Below, piece by piece: positions 23,890 to 33,899 of a stretch of DNA of 64,000 nt. Under the pieces are notes generated by a model. The model had not been told where the DNA came from. It did not search any database and worked only from the letters and a program-made list of their open reading frames with translations. The DNA lies in contig JAHCIJ010000003.1 of NCBI GenBank assembly GCA_026129255.1, forward strand, positions 434,001-498,000, in the 5' to 3' direction. Made by a program: the position numbers and the translations under genes. Source of the DNA: Anaerolineales bacterium. Lineage in GTDB: Bacteria; Chloroflexota; Anaerolineae; Anaerolineales; UBA11579. Position 1 is the stretch's first letter; the number at the start of each line of letters is the position of its first letter.

Positions 23890-25122
23890 ATGACCATCTC
23901 TCAACTTGAAATCACTCACGATGAGCTGAAGCACCTCGTCTCCGAGCGTGCTCACACTGGCGAGACCCTGCTGTTGAACATGGGCCCGCAGCATCCCAGC
24001 ACGCACGGCGTGCTGCGTTTGCTGCTGGAGCTGGACGGCGAGATCGTGGTCAATTGCATTCCGGACATTGGCTTCCTGCACACCGGCATCGAAAAGAATA
24101 TGGAAGCCAAGTCGTACGAGAAGGCCGAGGTGATGACAGACCGCCTCGACTATCTCAATACGATGGGCAACAACCTGGCCTACTGCCTGGCGGTAGAGAA
24201 GCTGGTGGATCTGGATGTGCCCGCCCGCGCCCAGGCCATCCGTGTCATCTTCGCCGAGTTGCAGCGCATTGCCTCGCACTTGGTGTGGCTGGCCACGCAC
24301 GCGCTGGACCTGGCGGCGATGTCCATGTTCTTCTACTGCTTCAACCAGCGCGAGCGCATTCTGGACATTATGGAAATGTGCGCCGGACAGCGCATGATGA
24401 CCACTTATTTCCGCCCCGGCGGTTTGTGGCGCGATGTGCCGGCTGAGTTTGAGACGGCGGTGCGCGCTTTCATTGACAGCTTTCCCAAGGAAATTGAGCT
24501 CTACGAGGGTTTGCTCGACAAGAACCCCATCTTCCTCGACCGCACCAAGGGCATTGGCATCTTCACGGGTGAAGAGGGCATCGCTTGGGGCGTGACCGGC
24601 TCCACCCTGCGTGGCTCCGGTGTGGCCTACGACCTGCGCAAGGAAGAGCCGTACAGCGGCTACGAGCAGTATGACTTTGAGGTGTGCACCGAGCAAGAGG
24701 GTGATGTGTATGCCCGCTACCGTGTGCGCATGCGTGAATTCCATGAATCGCTGAAGATCATTCGCCAAGCTCTCGATAAGCTGCCCAGCGGCCCCTTCCG
24801 CAGCAACAATCGTAAGTTTGTGCCCCCGCCGCGTGCGGAGTTGGGCGAGAGCATGGAAGCGGTGATCCACCACTTCAAGTTGTGGACCGAAGGCTTCCCC
24901 GCTCCCAAGAATTCCATCTATATGCCTGTTGAATCCCCGCGTGGGGAGTTGGGTGTGTATCTTGAAGGCGATGGCGGCCCCAAGCCGTATCGCTGCCACT
25001 GGCGCACGCCTTCATTTGTGAACCTGCAGATCCTGCCCAAGATCTCACAGGGCTGCTATGTGGCAGACCTGGTGGCGATCATCGGCAGCATTGACATCGT
25101 ACTTGGAGATACTGACCGGTGA
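23890..25122 (+). CDS. nuoD: NADH-quinone oxidoreductase subunit D (49-kDa subunit)
   Basis: 410 aa from ATG 23890, one base after the nuoC stop. The quinone-site residues are clear: the His of GPQHPSTHGVLR, HTGIEKNMEAKSYEKA, and the Tyr of MTDRLDYLNTMGNN. The hydrogenase-related core continues with RIASHLVWLATHALDLAAMSMFFY and ends ILGDTDR. With NuoB it makes the quinone-reduction pocket. It overlaps nuoE by 4 bases (GTGA). Confidence 0.97.
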   Translation: MTISQLEITHDELKHLVSERAHTGETLLLNMGPQHPSTHGVLRLLLELDGEIVVNCIPDIGFLHTGIEKNMEAKSYEKAEVMTDRLDYLNTMGNNLAYCLAVEKLVDLDVPARAQAIRVIFAELQRIASHLVWLATHALDLAAMSMFFYCFNQRERILDIMEMCAGQRMMTTYFRPGGLWRDVPAEFETAVRAFIDSFPKEIELYEGLLDKNPIFLDRTKGIGIFTGEEGIAWGVTGSTLRGSGVAYDLRKEEPYSGYEQYDFEVCTEQEGDVYARYRVRMREFHESLKIIRQALDKLPSGPFRSNNRKFVPPPRAELGESMEAVIHHFKLWTEGFPAPKNSIYMPVESPRGELGVYLEGDGGPKPYRCHWRTPSFVNLQILPKISQGCYVADLVAIIGSIDIVLGDTDR

Positions 25123-25625
25123 ACCCGCTGCGCGAACGTTACGGCCAGGAGATCGACGACATCCTGGCGAAGTATCCGCAGGAGCAAAAGCGCTCTGCGG
25201 TCATGCCGTTGCTGTATGTGGCTCAGCGTGAGTACGGGTATGTAACCCGCGAGCACTTGGGACAGATCGGCGAGATCCTTGCGATCGCCCCCACGGAAGT
25301 TGCTTCCATTGTGGGTTTCTACACCCTGTATCACGATACGCCGGGCGGCAAGTACCGCCTGCAGATATGCAATGACTTGCCGTGTGCCCTGCGTGGCGCC
25401 GACAAGTTCCTGGAGGGTGTGTGCGATCACTTGGGCGTCAAGCCCGGTGAGACCAGCGAAGATGGTGTGGTGACCGTAGAAGCGGTGATGTGCTTGGCGG
25501 CGTGCGACAAGGCGCCGATGTTCCAGGTGCAGAGCGCTGAGGGCATCAGCTATCACGAGAACCAGACCGTACAGAGCACCATCGCTCTGGTTGACGGCTG
25601 GCGCAAGAAGGAGGAGACGAAATGA
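25119..25625 (+). CDS. nuoE: NADH-quinone oxidoreductase subunit E (2Fe-2S N1a)
   Basis: 168 aa, GTG start inside the nuoD stop. The thioredoxin-like 2Fe-2S domain has the four ligands as CNDLPC (residues 87 and 92) and CLAAC (128 and 132). The N-terminal helical part carries the family words AVMPLLYVAQREYGYVT and VGFYTLY. It pairs with NuoF at the NADH-oxidising tip. It overlaps nuoF by 4 bases (ATGA). Confidence 0.95.
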   Translation: MNPLRERYGQEIDDILAKYPQEQKRSAVMPLLYVAQREYGYVTREHLGQIGEILAIAPTEVASIVGFYTLYHDTPGGKYRLQICNDLPCALRGADKFLEGVCDHLGVKPGETSEDGVVTVEAVMCLAACDKAPMFQVQSAEGISYHENQTVQSTIALVDGWRKKEETK

Positions 25626-26917
25626 ACGACATCCTTCTGCGCCACCGCGAAATTAAAGATATCGGCCAGTTGGCCGTATACCGCCAGCACGAGGGCTTCG
25701 AAGGCTTCAAGCGTGCGGTGACCGGCATGCAGCCGGACGAGCTCACCGAGATGGTCAAAGCCTCCGGCCTGCGCGGCCGTGGCGGCGCTGGCTTCTCCAC
25801 GGGCATGAAGTGGTCCTTCATTGATAAGAACGCCTGGCCGCACTATGTTGTGGTCAATGCCGACGAATCGGAGCCGGGCACCTTCAAAGACCGCGAGATC
25901 ATGGAAAGCAACCCGTTCCAGTTCCTGGAAGGGGTTGCCCTGTGTGCTTATGCCGTAGGCGCGCACACAGCCTATATCTACCTGCGCGGTGAGTTCTGGC
26001 AGTTGGCAGCGCATCTGGATGCGAGCATTGCCGAGATGGAAAAAGAAGGCCTGCTGGGCGATAACCTGTTCGGCAGCGACTACAGCCTGCGTATCTATAC
26101 TCATTTGGGCGCCGGCGCTTACATTTGTGGCGAAGAGACGGCGCTGCTCGAATCGCTGGAAGGCAAATTGGGCCAGCCGCGGTTGCGCCCGCCGTTCCCG
26201 CCGAGTTTCGGTTTGTATGGCAAGCCGACCATCGTCAACAACGTCGAGACGCTGGCCAACGTGCCGCTGATCGTGCAGAAGGGCGTGGACTGGTTCCGCG
26301 GCTTTGGCACGGAGAAGAGCCCGGGCACTAAGGTATTCAGCCTGTCTGGCAACGTGGTCAAGCCGGGCAATTATGAGTTGCCGCTAGGCACTACCTTCCG
26401 CGAACTGATCTATACGCACGGCGGCGGCATCACCGATGGCCGCAAGATCAAAGCCATCATGCCGGCCGGTGCGTCTTCCTCCTTGATCGTGGCGGATGAC
26501 AAAGCGCTTGACACGCCCATGGATTACGAAAGTGTGCCCAGTGTTGGTGCTATGCTCGGCTCGGCCTCCATCATTGTGGTGGACGAGACGGTGAGCATGG
26601 ACTGGCTGATCAACAAGACCATGCACTTCTTCCAGCACGAGTCGTGCGGCAAGTGCACGCCGTGCCGTGAGGGCACGTATTGGATGCGCCACCTGACGGA
26701 ACGCATCCATCACAATCAGGCTACCTGGGATGATGTCATCCTGTTGCAGGATGTGGCCAGCAACGTAAAGGGCAAATGCCTGTGCGCGCTGGGCGATTTT
26801 TCCACCGAAGCGGTGATCTCAAGCATTACGCGCTTCCGTGGTGACTTTGAAGCCAAAGTGGGCGCGCCGCTGAGCGCCCCGGCCGAGGCCGAATTGAAAG
26901 AGCAAGTGAGCAACTAA
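25622..26917 (+). CDS. nuoF: NADH-quinone oxidoreductase subunit F (FMN, N3)
   Basis: 431 aa. The FMN/NADH-binding glycine-rich loop is LRGRGGAGFSTGMKW, followed by ESEPGTFKDREIM and GAGAYICGEETALLESLEGK. Near the C-terminus ESCGKCTPCREGTYWM with a later Cys (KCLCALGDF) supplies the N3 4Fe-4S ligands. It accepts hydride from NADH and passes electrons on. nuoG begins 1 base after the stop. Confidence 0.97.
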   Translation: MNDILLRHREIKDIGQLAVYRQHEGFEGFKRAVTGMQPDELTEMVKASGLRGRGGAGFSTGMKWSFIDKNAWPHYVVVNADESEPGTFKDREIMESNPFQFLEGVALCAYAVGAHTAYIYLRGEFWQLAAHLDASIAEMEKEGLLGDNLFGSDYSLRIYTHLGAGAYICGEETALLESLEGKLGQPRLRPPFPPSFGLYGKPTIVNNVETLANVPLIVQKGVDWFRGFGTEKSPGTKVFSLSGNVVKPGNYELPLGTTFRELIYTHGGGITDGRKIKAIMPAGASSSLIVADDKALDTPMDYESVPSVGAMLGSASIIVVDETVSMDWLINKTMHFFQHESCGKCTPCREGTYWMRHLTERIHHNQATWDDVILLQDVASNVKGKCLCALGDFSTEAVISSITRFRGDFEAKVGAPLSAPAEAELKEQVSN

Positions 26918-26918
26918 G

Positions 26919-29453
26919 ATGGCCGTTGCCGATACCACTCAACAGACATTGGTCACGCTGACCATTGATGAGCAGCAGATCAGCGTGGCGCCGGGCACCC
27001 TGGTGGTGGACGCCGCCAAGCGTGCTGGCATTGATATTCCTGTCTTCTGCTACCACCCCAAGATGGAACCGGTGGGGATGTGCCGTATGTGCCTGGTGGA
27101 GGTGGGCCGCCCGGTGCTGGACCGCGCCACCGGCCAACCGGTGATGGGCGAAGACGGCCAGCCGCAGTTGCAGTTTGGCCCCAAGCTGGAGACGGGCTGC
27201 ACCGTGCCGGTAAGCGAAGGCATGGTGGTGCGCGGCTACACCGAGAAGGTGAAAGAAGCGCGTGATGAGGTGCTGGAGTTCCTGCTGACCTCGCATCCGC
27301 TGGACTGCCCGATCTGTGACAAGGGCGGTGAGTGCCCGCTGCAAAACCTGACGATGAAGTTTGGCCCCGGCCAGACGCGCTACATCTACGATGAGAAGAT
27401 CCGCCTGGACAAGCATGTGCCGCTGGGCGATCTGATCTTCTTGGATCGTGAGCGCTGCATTCAGTGTGCGCGCTGCACGCGCTTCCAGACTGAGATCGCT
27501 GACGATCCGGTGATCGGCTTCAACGAACGCGGTCGCAAGCTGGAGATCGTCACCTTCTCTGACCCTGGCTTCGACTCGTACTGGTCTGGCAACACCACCG
27601 ACATCTGCCCGGTGGGTGCGCTCACCACGGCGGACTTCCGCTTTGGCGCCCGCCCGTGGGAACTGAAATCGGTTGCCTCGATCTGCACGCACTGCCCAGT
27701 GAACTGCAACACCACGCTCAACACGCGCCGTGAGGCCAAGAGCGGCGGTAAGGCAGTGGTCAAGCGCATCATGCCGCGCCAGAACGAAATGGTTAATGAG
27801 ATCTGGCTGTGCGATAAAGGCCGCTTTGTGTACCAATACACTGAAGAAGCAAATCGAATCGGCCAGCCGTTGCTGAGCAAGAACAACCAACTGGCCCCGG
27901 CCAGTTGGGACGAGGCTTTGGCCGCGGTAGCCGACAAGGTCAAGAAATCCGGCGGCAAGCTCACCACCGTGGTGAGCGGCCGTTTGAGCAACGAAGATTA
28001 CTTCAACATCAAGGCCTTCACCGAAGCCGCCAAGGGCCAGATCGCACTGTACAGCCACATGGCTGGCGGTGACCTGGTGAGCCAGGTGGGCTTGGGTCAG
28101 GGCAGCAACCTGGCCGATCTCGGCAAGGGCGATGCCATCCTGGTGGTGGCGAGCGACTTGGAGGAAGAAGCCTCCATGTGGTGGCTGCGCGTCAAGCAGG
28201 CCGCCGAGCGCGGCGCCAAGCTGATCGTCGCCAACCCGCGCCGCACCAAGCTAGAGCGCGAGGCCACGCATGTGGTGCGCTACAGCTACGGCGAAGAAGC
28301 CGCGGCGGTGCACGCCCTGATCGATAGCATTTCCCCCAAGCGCCCGGAGCAGACTGAAGCCGTCAAGCGCTTGATGACCCAGGATGAGATCAAGGCTGCC
28401 GCCAAGGACATTGCCGAGGCGCAGAACCTGGTGGTCTTCTACGGCAGCGAAGGCACTGACCTGGCTGCCTCCGAATCGCTGGCCTCTGCCGCCGCCAACC
28501 TGCTGATTGCAACCGGCCACGTGGGCAAACCCAACAACGGCTTGGTGGCGGTGTGGGACAAGAGCAACGTGCAAGGCGCCTGGGAACTGGGGCTGCGCCC
28601 CAGCGGCGATCTGGCTTCACTGATGAAGGATGCCGAAGTGCTGTACCTGGTGGGTGTAGACCCCAGCGGCGATGACCCGCAGTTGGCCGCCGCCGTGGAC
28701 GCCGCCAAGTTTGTGGTGGTGCAGGAGCTGGCCGAGACCAAGACCACGCAGGCCGCCGATGTGGTGCTGCCGGCACAGGCCTTCACTGAGCGCGAAGGTA
28801 CGCTGACTTCCGGCGAGCGCCGCGTACAGCGCTACTACCCGGCGGTGCCGGCGGTGGGCGAGACGCGCGCGGACTACACCATCGCTGCCCAACTAGGTGC
28901 CCTCATCGGCGCCACGCTGGAAGCTGTGAGCGCGGGCCGCGTGTTTGCTCAACTAGTGGAAACCAACGAAGCCTACAAGGGCTTAACGATGCAACGCCTG
29001 GCCGAAGTGACTGAGCAATGGCCGATCATTGGCCGTGCGGACGTGTACTACGGTGGTACCACCTATGACAATAAGAGCGGCCTGGGCGTGCAAGTGTCCA
29101 GCGCGGCTGACCGTGGCGAGACCCCGGTGCTTTCGTTTGCGCAGCCGTTGGAGCGCGAGCGTGGTGATGGCCTGCTGGCCGTACCGGTCACCAAGCTGTA
29201 TGACCACGGCAACATGATCTCCAAGACGGTGCTGCTGCACAACCGTTTGCAGAAGCCGCAGGTCACCCTCAACCCTGAGGATGCCGAGCGCCTGGGCCTG
29301 GAAGATGGCAAGGCCACCAAGGTTAGCGTCAACGGCGTGCAGGCGGCGGTGACCGCCTACGTGGACAACAGCTTGCCGCGTGGCACGGTGCTTATTCCGC
29401 GCAGCCTGGGCTTGCCGATCAGTGGCCCGTACACGCTGAAGGTGGAGGCCTAA
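26919..29453 (+). CDS. nuoG: NADH-quinone oxidoreductase subunit G (multiple Fe-S clusters)
   Basis: 844 aa. The N-terminal 2Fe-2S N1b ligands are Cys44, Cys55 and Cys58 (FCYHPKMEPVGMCRMC) plus a Cys in LETGCTVPV. The His/Cys N5 motif follows (HPLDCPICDKGGECPLQN), then the N4 Cys set in CIQCARCTRFQ and DICPVGAL. A molybdopterin-oxidoreductase-like domain starts with an extra CTHCPVNCN motif, which may hold the off-path N7-type cluster of some complexes I. The C-terminal part (LAETKTTQAADVVLPAQAFTEREGT) is typical. It is the largest peripheral-arm subunit. Confidence 0.96.
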   Translation: MAVADTTQQTLVTLTIDEQQISVAPGTLVVDAAKRAGIDIPVFCYHPKMEPVGMCRMCLVEVGRPVLDRATGQPVMGEDGQPQLQFGPKLETGCTVPVSEGMVVRGYTEKVKEARDEVLEFLLTSHPLDCPICDKGGECPLQNLTMKFGPGQTRYIYDEKIRLDKHVPLGDLIFLDRERCIQCARCTRFQTEIADDPVIGFNERGRKLEIVTFSDPGFDSYWSGNTTDICPVGALTTADFRFGARPWELKSVASICTHCPVNCNTTLNTRREAKSGGKAVVKRIMPRQNEMVNEIWLCDKGRFVYQYTEEANRIGQPLLSKNNQLAPASWDEALAAVADKVKKSGGKLTTVVSGRLSNEDYFNIKAFTEAAKGQIALYSHMAGGDLVSQVGLGQGSNLADLGKGDAILVVASDLEEEASMWWLRVKQAAERGAKLIVANPRRTKLEREATHVVRYSYGEEAAAVHALIDSISPKRPEQTEAVKRLMTQDEIKAAAKDIAEAQNLVVFYGSEGTDLAASESLASAAANLLIATGHVGKPNNGLVAVWDKSNVQGAWELGLRPSGDLASLMKDAEVLYLVGVDPSGDDPQLAAAVDAAKFVVVQELAETKTTQAADVVLPAQAFTEREGTLTSGERRVQRYYPAVPAVGETRADYTIAAQLGALIGATLEAVSAGRVFAQLVETNEAYKGLTMQRLAEVTEQWPIIGRADVYYGGTTYDNKSGLGVQVSSAADRGETPVLSFAQPLERERGDGLLAVPVTKLYDHGNMISKTVLLHNRLQKPQVTLNPEDAERLGLEDGKATKVSVNGVQAAVTAYVDNSLPRGTVLIPRSLGLPISGPYTLKVEA

Positions 29454-29454
29454 G

Positions 29455-30465
29455 ATGCTTGTTGATTGGGCTCTCGTACTGGAGTGGGTGATCAAGAGCA
29501 TTTTGCTCGTGTTCATCTTGCTGACCGGTTTTGCCTACACCACCTTCTATGAGCGCAAACTGGCCGCGTTGATCCAGTTGCGCATTGGCCCCAACCGCGC
29601 TGGCCCGGGTGGCTGGCTGCAGCCGGCTGCGGATGGGGTGAAACTCATCTTCAAAGAAGAGTTCACCCCGGCTCAGGCGTACAAGTTTGTGTTCGTGCTG
29701 GCCCCGATCATTACCGTGGTGCCAGCGCTGGTTATCATGGCGGTGGTGCCGTGGGGCGATGTGGTTAACATCTTTGGCCGCATGGTGCCGCTGCACATTG
29801 CCGATATCAATGTAGCTGTGCTGTACATCCTCTCGGTGGCCTCGGTGTCCGTGTATGGCATCGTGCTGGCGGGCTGGGCCTCCAACAACAAATACTCCAT
29901 GCTGGGCGGGTTGCGCTCCTCGGCGCAGATGCTGAGCTACGAACTGGCGCTGGGCTTGGCATTCATCGGCCCGATCCTGCTGGCAGGCTCGATGAGCCTG
30001 ACGGAGATCATCGATGCCCAGCGCAATATCTGGTACATCGTCTATCAGCCGCTGGGCGCAGTGATCTTCTACATCGCCATGCTGGCTGAGGTTAACCGTG
30101 CGCCCTTTGATATGCCCGAAGCCGAGCAAGAGCTCACCGCGGGCTATCACACCGAATATTCCGGTATGAAGTTCTCGCTGTTCTTCATGGGTGAGTACAT
30201 CAAGATGGCTGCGGTGAGCGGCATCTTTGCTGCCCTGTTCCTGGGTGGCTACCGTGGCCCGTTTGTGGATGAGCTGCCCGCGCTGGGGCCGCTGTACTTC
30301 TTCTTGAAAATTGTGGCAAGCCTGGGCGTGATGATCTGGATCCGTGCCACCATGCCGCGCTTGCGTTATGACCGCCTGATGGCTTTCGGCTGGAAGGTTT
30401 TGCTGCCGCTGGCCTTATTCAATGTGCTCATCACCGCTGTGGTGATTGTGGCGTTGGGACTGTAA
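29455..30465 (+). CDS. nuoH: NADH-quinone oxidoreductase subunit H
   Basis: 336 aa with about eight membrane helices. Signatures are FYERKLAALIQLRIGPNRAGP near the start and AEVNRAPFDMPEAEQELTAGYHTEYSGMKF in the middle. This acidic loop lines the quinone channel entrance and the first proton path. It lies one base downstream of nuoG and one base upstream of nuoI. Confidence 0.96.
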   Translation: MLVDWALVLEWVIKSILLVFILLTGFAYTTFYERKLAALIQLRIGPNRAGPGGWLQPAADGVKLIFKEEFTPAQAYKFVFVLAPIITVVPALVIMAVVPWGDVVNIFGRMVPLHIADINVAVLYILSVASVSVYGIVLAGWASNNKYSMLGGLRSSAQMLSYELALGLAFIGPILLAGSMSLTEIIDAQRNIWYIVYQPLGAVIFYIAMLAEVNRAPFDMPEAEQELTAGYHTEYSGMKFSLFFMGEYIKMAAVSGIFAALFLGGYRGPFVDELPALGPLYFFLKIVASLGVMIWIRATMPRLRYDRLMAFGWKVLLPLALFNVLITAVVIVALGL

Positions 30466-30466
30466 G

Positions 30467-30976
30467 ATGCTGAGAGGAATTTTCGAAATTGCCAGGGGCA
30501 TGTGGCTGACGAGCACGCAGATCTTCAAGCGCCGCCAGACCTACCAGTACCCCGAACAAAAGCGCCCGGTGCGCACCCGTTTCAAAGGCCGCCACGAGCT
30601 GCGCCGTTATGAGAACGGCTTGGAGCGCTGCATTGGCTGCTCGCTGTGCGCGGCAGCCTGCCCGGCAGACGCCATCTTTGTGGAAGCGTCTGAGAACACG
30701 GATGAGAAGCGCTTCTCTCCGGGTGAGCGCTATGCCAGCACCTATGAGATCAATATGCTGCGCTGCATCTTCTGCGGCTACTGCGAAGATGCCTGCCCCA
30801 CGCAAGCCATCGTCCTGGGTGACAACTACGAGCTGACCTTCACGGACCGCTCACAGTCCATCTACACGCGTGAGAAGCTGCTGGTGCCTGTGCCACCCGG
30901 CGGCCAGCCGACCCCGCAGCAGGTGGAGCCTGGTACCTTCAACCGCTCCATCCCCGTAATGAAGAACCCGGACTAG
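30467..30976 (+). CDS. nuoI: NADH-quinone oxidoreductase subunit I (2x4Fe-4S)
   Basis: 169 aa from ATG 30467; the frame is open 7 codons further upstream inside nuoH. Two classical ferredoxin motifs carry clusters N6a and N6b: ERCIGCSLCAAACPADAI and LRCIFCGYCEDACPTQAI. An N-terminal amphipathic helix (IFEIARGMWLTSTQIF) would sit on the membrane. It relays electrons to N2 on NuoB. Confidence 0.96.
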   Translation: MLRGIFEIARGMWLTSTQIFKRRQTYQYPEQKRPVRTRFKGRHELRRYENGLERCIGCSLCAAACPADAIFVEASENTDEKRFSPGERYASTYEINMLRCIFCGYCEDACPTQAIVLGDNYELTFTDRSQSIYTREKLLVPVPPGGQPTPQQVEPGTFNRSIPVMKNPD

Positions 30977-30982
30977 TGCACG

Positions 30983-31507
30983 ATGAATGGTGAGCTAATC
31001 CTCTTCTTTGTATTGGCCGCAGTGGCCATCGGTGCGGCGCTGGGCATGTTGTTCAGCCGCAACGCGGTGTACTCGGCGCTGTTCCTGATCCTGAACTTTG
31101 CCACCGTGGCGGTGTTCTTCCTGCTGTTGGGTGCGCCGTTCATTGCCATGGCGCAGGTCACGGTATATGCCGGCGCCATCATGGTGCTGTTCCTGTTCGT
31201 GATCATGTTGTTGGGTGCCGAGCAAATTCAGCACCAGGCACGCCGCGGCTGGCAGCGCCCGCTGGCCATGCTGCTGACGCTGGCCTTGCTGGCGGAAAGC
31301 GCTTATTTGATCTTCACGCGCAGTGACCTGCTGACAGTACTGGAGCCGGCCGCCTCGGATTACGGTAACCCGCAGGCCATCGGTATGCTGCTGTTCACCG
31401 AATATCTGCTGCCTTTTGAAGTTACGTCTATTCTGCTGTTGGCTGCCATGGTTGGTGCCATTGTGCTGGTGAAAGAAGATCGAAAGAAATCAGGCGGTCA
31501 GAAATGA
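30983..31507 (+). CDS. nuoJ: NADH-quinone oxidoreductase subunit J
   Basis: 174 aa, five hydrophobic helices. Family words are [54 protein letters not shown]. The helix with the pi-bulge glycine run (VYAGAIMVL) is part of the proton-coupling hinge. It overlaps nuoK by 4 bases. Confidence 0.95.
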   Translation: MNGELILFFVLAAVAIGAALGMLFSRNAVYSALFLILNFATVAVFFLLLGAPFIAMAQVTVYAGAIMVLFLFVIMLLGAEQIQHQARRGWQRPLAMLLTLALLAESAYLIFTRSDLLTVLEPAASDYGNPQAIGMLLFTEYLLPFEVTSILLLAAMVGAIVLVKEDRKKSGGQK

Positions 31508-31806
31508 TTCCCATCTCGTATTACTTTGCTCTCTCCGCCATTTTGTTTTCGCTGGGCGCACTGGGTGTGCTTATTCGCCGTAACGCCATCATCATCTTCA
31601 TGTCTGTGGAGCTGATGCTGAATGCGGCCAACTTGCTGTTTGTGGCCTTTGCGCGCGCCAATGGGGCCTTGTCTGGCCAGGTGCTGGTGTTCTTTGTGAT
31701 CGCGGTGGCGGCGGCTGAAGTGGCTGTGGGCCTGGCGCTGATCGTGATCATCTTCCGTAACCGCCAGAGCATTGATATTGACGAAATGAGCAGCCTCAAG
31801 GGCTAA
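31504..31806 (+). CDS. nuoK: NADH-quinone oxidoreductase subunit K
   Basis: 100 aa, three helices, standard length. The conserved buried glutamates used for proton transfer are seen in [18 protein letters not shown] and [14 protein letters not shown]. The start overlaps the nuoJ stop (ATGA), and nuoL begins 1 base after the stop. Confidence 0.96.
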   Translation: MIPISYYFALSAILFSLGALGVLIRRNAIIIFMSVELMLNAANLLFVAFARANGALSGQVLVFFVIAVAAAEVAVGLALIVIIFRNRQSIDIDEMSSLKG

Positions 31807-31807
31807 T

Positions 31808-33889
31808 ATGGACGCCTTCGCACTCGTTCCCTGGATCGTGTTCTTTCCGCTGATCGGCCTGGTCATTAACCTGGCCGTGGGCCGCCGCATGGGTGAGCGC
31901 TTCAGCTCCATTGTTGGCACGCTGGCCGTGCTCTCCGCGTTTGTGGTGGCGGTGCTGCAGTTCTTGAGCCTGCAATCTCATCCGCACGGCGCCATTGTGC
32001 ACCTGGCGGACTGGATCAACATCGGCAGCCTGCAAATCCCGTGGGCCTTCAACGTGGATACGCTCTCGGTCACCATGATGTTGGTGATCTCCGGCGTGGG
32101 CACGCTGATTCATATCTATGCCGCCGGTTATATGCACTATGACGTGCGCTACAAAGAAGACCCCGGCAGCTTCACGCGCTTCTTTATCTATCTTAATTTG
32201 TTCATTGCCGCCATGATGATCCTGGTGAGCGGCAATAGCTACCTGATGCTGTTCGTCGGTTGGGAAGGTGTGGGTTTGTGCTCCTTCCTGCTGATCGGCT
32301 TCTGGTACTCACGCAACCCGGATGGCACGAAGGGTCTGCTCAATTCGCAGGCGGCCAAGAAAGCCTTCGTGGCCAACCGCGTGGGTGACTTTGGTTTCCT
32401 GCTGGCTATGTTCCTCACCTTTTGGGCATTCGGCTCGCTAAGCTTTGACCAGGTGCTGCCCAATGCCGCCAATGTAGACCCGCGCATCATCATGGCCATC
32501 ACGCTGTGCATGCTGATCGGCGTGACTGGTAAGTCGGCGCAACTGCCGCTGTACGTGTGGTTGCCGGATGCCATGGCCGGCCCCACGCCGGTGTCTGCAC
32601 TTATCCATGCCGCCACGATGGTGACGGCCGGTGTGTACCTGGTGGTGCGCTCGGCCCCGCTGTTCGGTGCAGTGCCCGAGGCTGGCAACATCGTCGCCAT
32701 CGTGGGCGGTGTGACCGCTCTGTTCGCCGCCACGATCGCGGTGGCGCAATCTGACATCAAGAAAGTGCTGGCCTATTCCACCATTAGCCAACTGGGCTTC
32801 ATGGTGGCGGCGGTGGGCATGGGCGCCTATGTAGCGGGCATGTTCCACCTGGTGACACACGCCTTCTTCAAGGCGCTGCTGTTCCTGGGTTCCGGCTCGG
32901 TCATTTTGGCGCTGGAACGTGCGCACCATCCGCTGGATGGACATCACGACGACCACCATGATGAGCATCACGATGACCATCATGCACCCTTTGACCCGCA
33001 AGACATGCGCAACATGGGCGGCCTGCGCAAACAGATCCCGGCCACGTACCGCGTCTACCTGATCGGCGCGCTGGCCCTGGCAGGTCTGCCACCGCTGGCG
33101 GGCTTCTTCTCCAAAGACGAAATTCTGACCGATGCGCTGCACGCCAATATGCTGGTGTGGGGTTTGCTGACGGCGGCTGCCTTCCTGACCGCCTTCTACA
33201 TGGGCCGCCAGATCTGGCTGGTCTTCTTCGGCGAGGCACGGACCAAAGCCGCCAAGGAAGCGGTTGAGAGCCCGCGCACGATGTTGATCCCGCTGGGGAT
33301 CCTGGCGGCGCTCTCCATTTTTGGCGGTCTGATCAATGTGCCGGTGCTGCACCCCTTTACCGATTGGCTGGAGCACACTTTGGGGCATGACTTTGCGCAT
33401 GCCACGGTGTTCAACTTTGGCGTGGCGATCTTCTCCACCGTGCTGGCGCTGATCGCGATCTACGTCTCCTGGCGGCTGTACGGCCGCAAGCCGTTGGCTG
33501 CTGGCGAGGTGGACCCGCTGAAGAAACGCTTGGGCTTTGTGTTCACCGGCATGGAAAACAAGTGGTGGGTGGACGAACTGTACGATGCCGTCATCATCCA
33601 GCCGTACCGCCGCCTGGCGGCCTTCCTGGCCGATGTGGTGGATTGGCGCTTCTGGCATGACTGGGTGCATGACAGTGTGATCGCGCGCGGCTTTGGCGCC
33701 TTCGCACGCTTCCTGGCTGAGCCGGTGGATATGGGCGTGATCGATGGGATTTCCAAGGGGCTGGCGGCGTTGGCCAAGGGTTTGGGCCGCGGTTTCAGTC
33801 TGCTGCAAAGTGGCTATGTGCGCAACTACGCCTTGATGGTGTTCTTTGGCGTAGTGCTTATGATCGGATACCTGGTCTTTTCGAGCTGA
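31808..33889 (+). CDS. nuoL: NADH-quinone oxidoreductase subunit L (antiporter-like), with a histidine-rich insert
   Basis: 693 aa. The N-terminal and antiporter domains are typical (FVGWEGVGLCSFLLIGFWYSR, AMAGPTPVSALIHAATMVTAGVYLVVR, KKVLAYSTISQLGFMVAAVG, then PPLAGFFSKDEIL). The lateral amphipathic helix and last membrane helix occupy the C-terminal ~150 residues. Between the THAFFKALLFLGSGSVI helix and the LRKQIPATYRVYLIGALAL segment lies an unusual run rich in His and Asp (about residues 373-398, DNA 32925-32988) that would sit in an extramembrane loop. It is the distal proton-pumping subunit. Confidence 0.95.
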   Translation: MDAFALVPWIVFFPLIGLVINLAVGRRMGERFSSIVGTLAVLSAFVVAVLQFLSLQSHPHGAIVHLADWINIGSLQIPWAFNVDTLSVTMMLVISGVGTLIHIYAAGYMHYDVRYKEDPGSFTRFFIYLNLFIAAMMILVSGNSYLMLFVGWEGVGLCSFLLIGFWYSRNPDGTKGLLNSQAAKKAFVANRVGDFGFLLAMFLTFWAFGSLSFDQVLPNAANVDPRIIMAITLCMLIGVTGKSAQLPLYVWLPDAMAGPTPVSALIHAATMVTAGVYLVVRSAPLFGAVPEAGNIVAIVGGVTALFAATIAVAQSDIKKVLAYSTISQLGFMVAAVGMGAYVAGMFHLVTHAFFKALLFLGSGSVILALERAHHPLDGHHDDHHDEHHDDHHAPFDPQDMRNMGGLRKQIPATYRVYLIGALALAGLPPLAGFFSKDEILTDALHANMLVWGLLTAAAFLTAFYMGRQIWLVFFGEARTKAAKEAVESPRTMLIPLGILAALSIFGGLINVPVLHPFTDWLEHTLGHDFAHATVFNFGVAIFSTVLALIAIYVSWRLYGRKPLAAGEVDPLKKRLGFVFTGMENKWWVDELYDAVIIQPYRRLAAFLADVVDWRFWHDWVHDSVIARGFGAFARFLAEPVDMGVIDGISKGLAALAKGLGRGFSLLQSGYVRNYALMVFFGVVLMIGYLVFSS

Positions 33890-33899
33890 GGACGAAATA

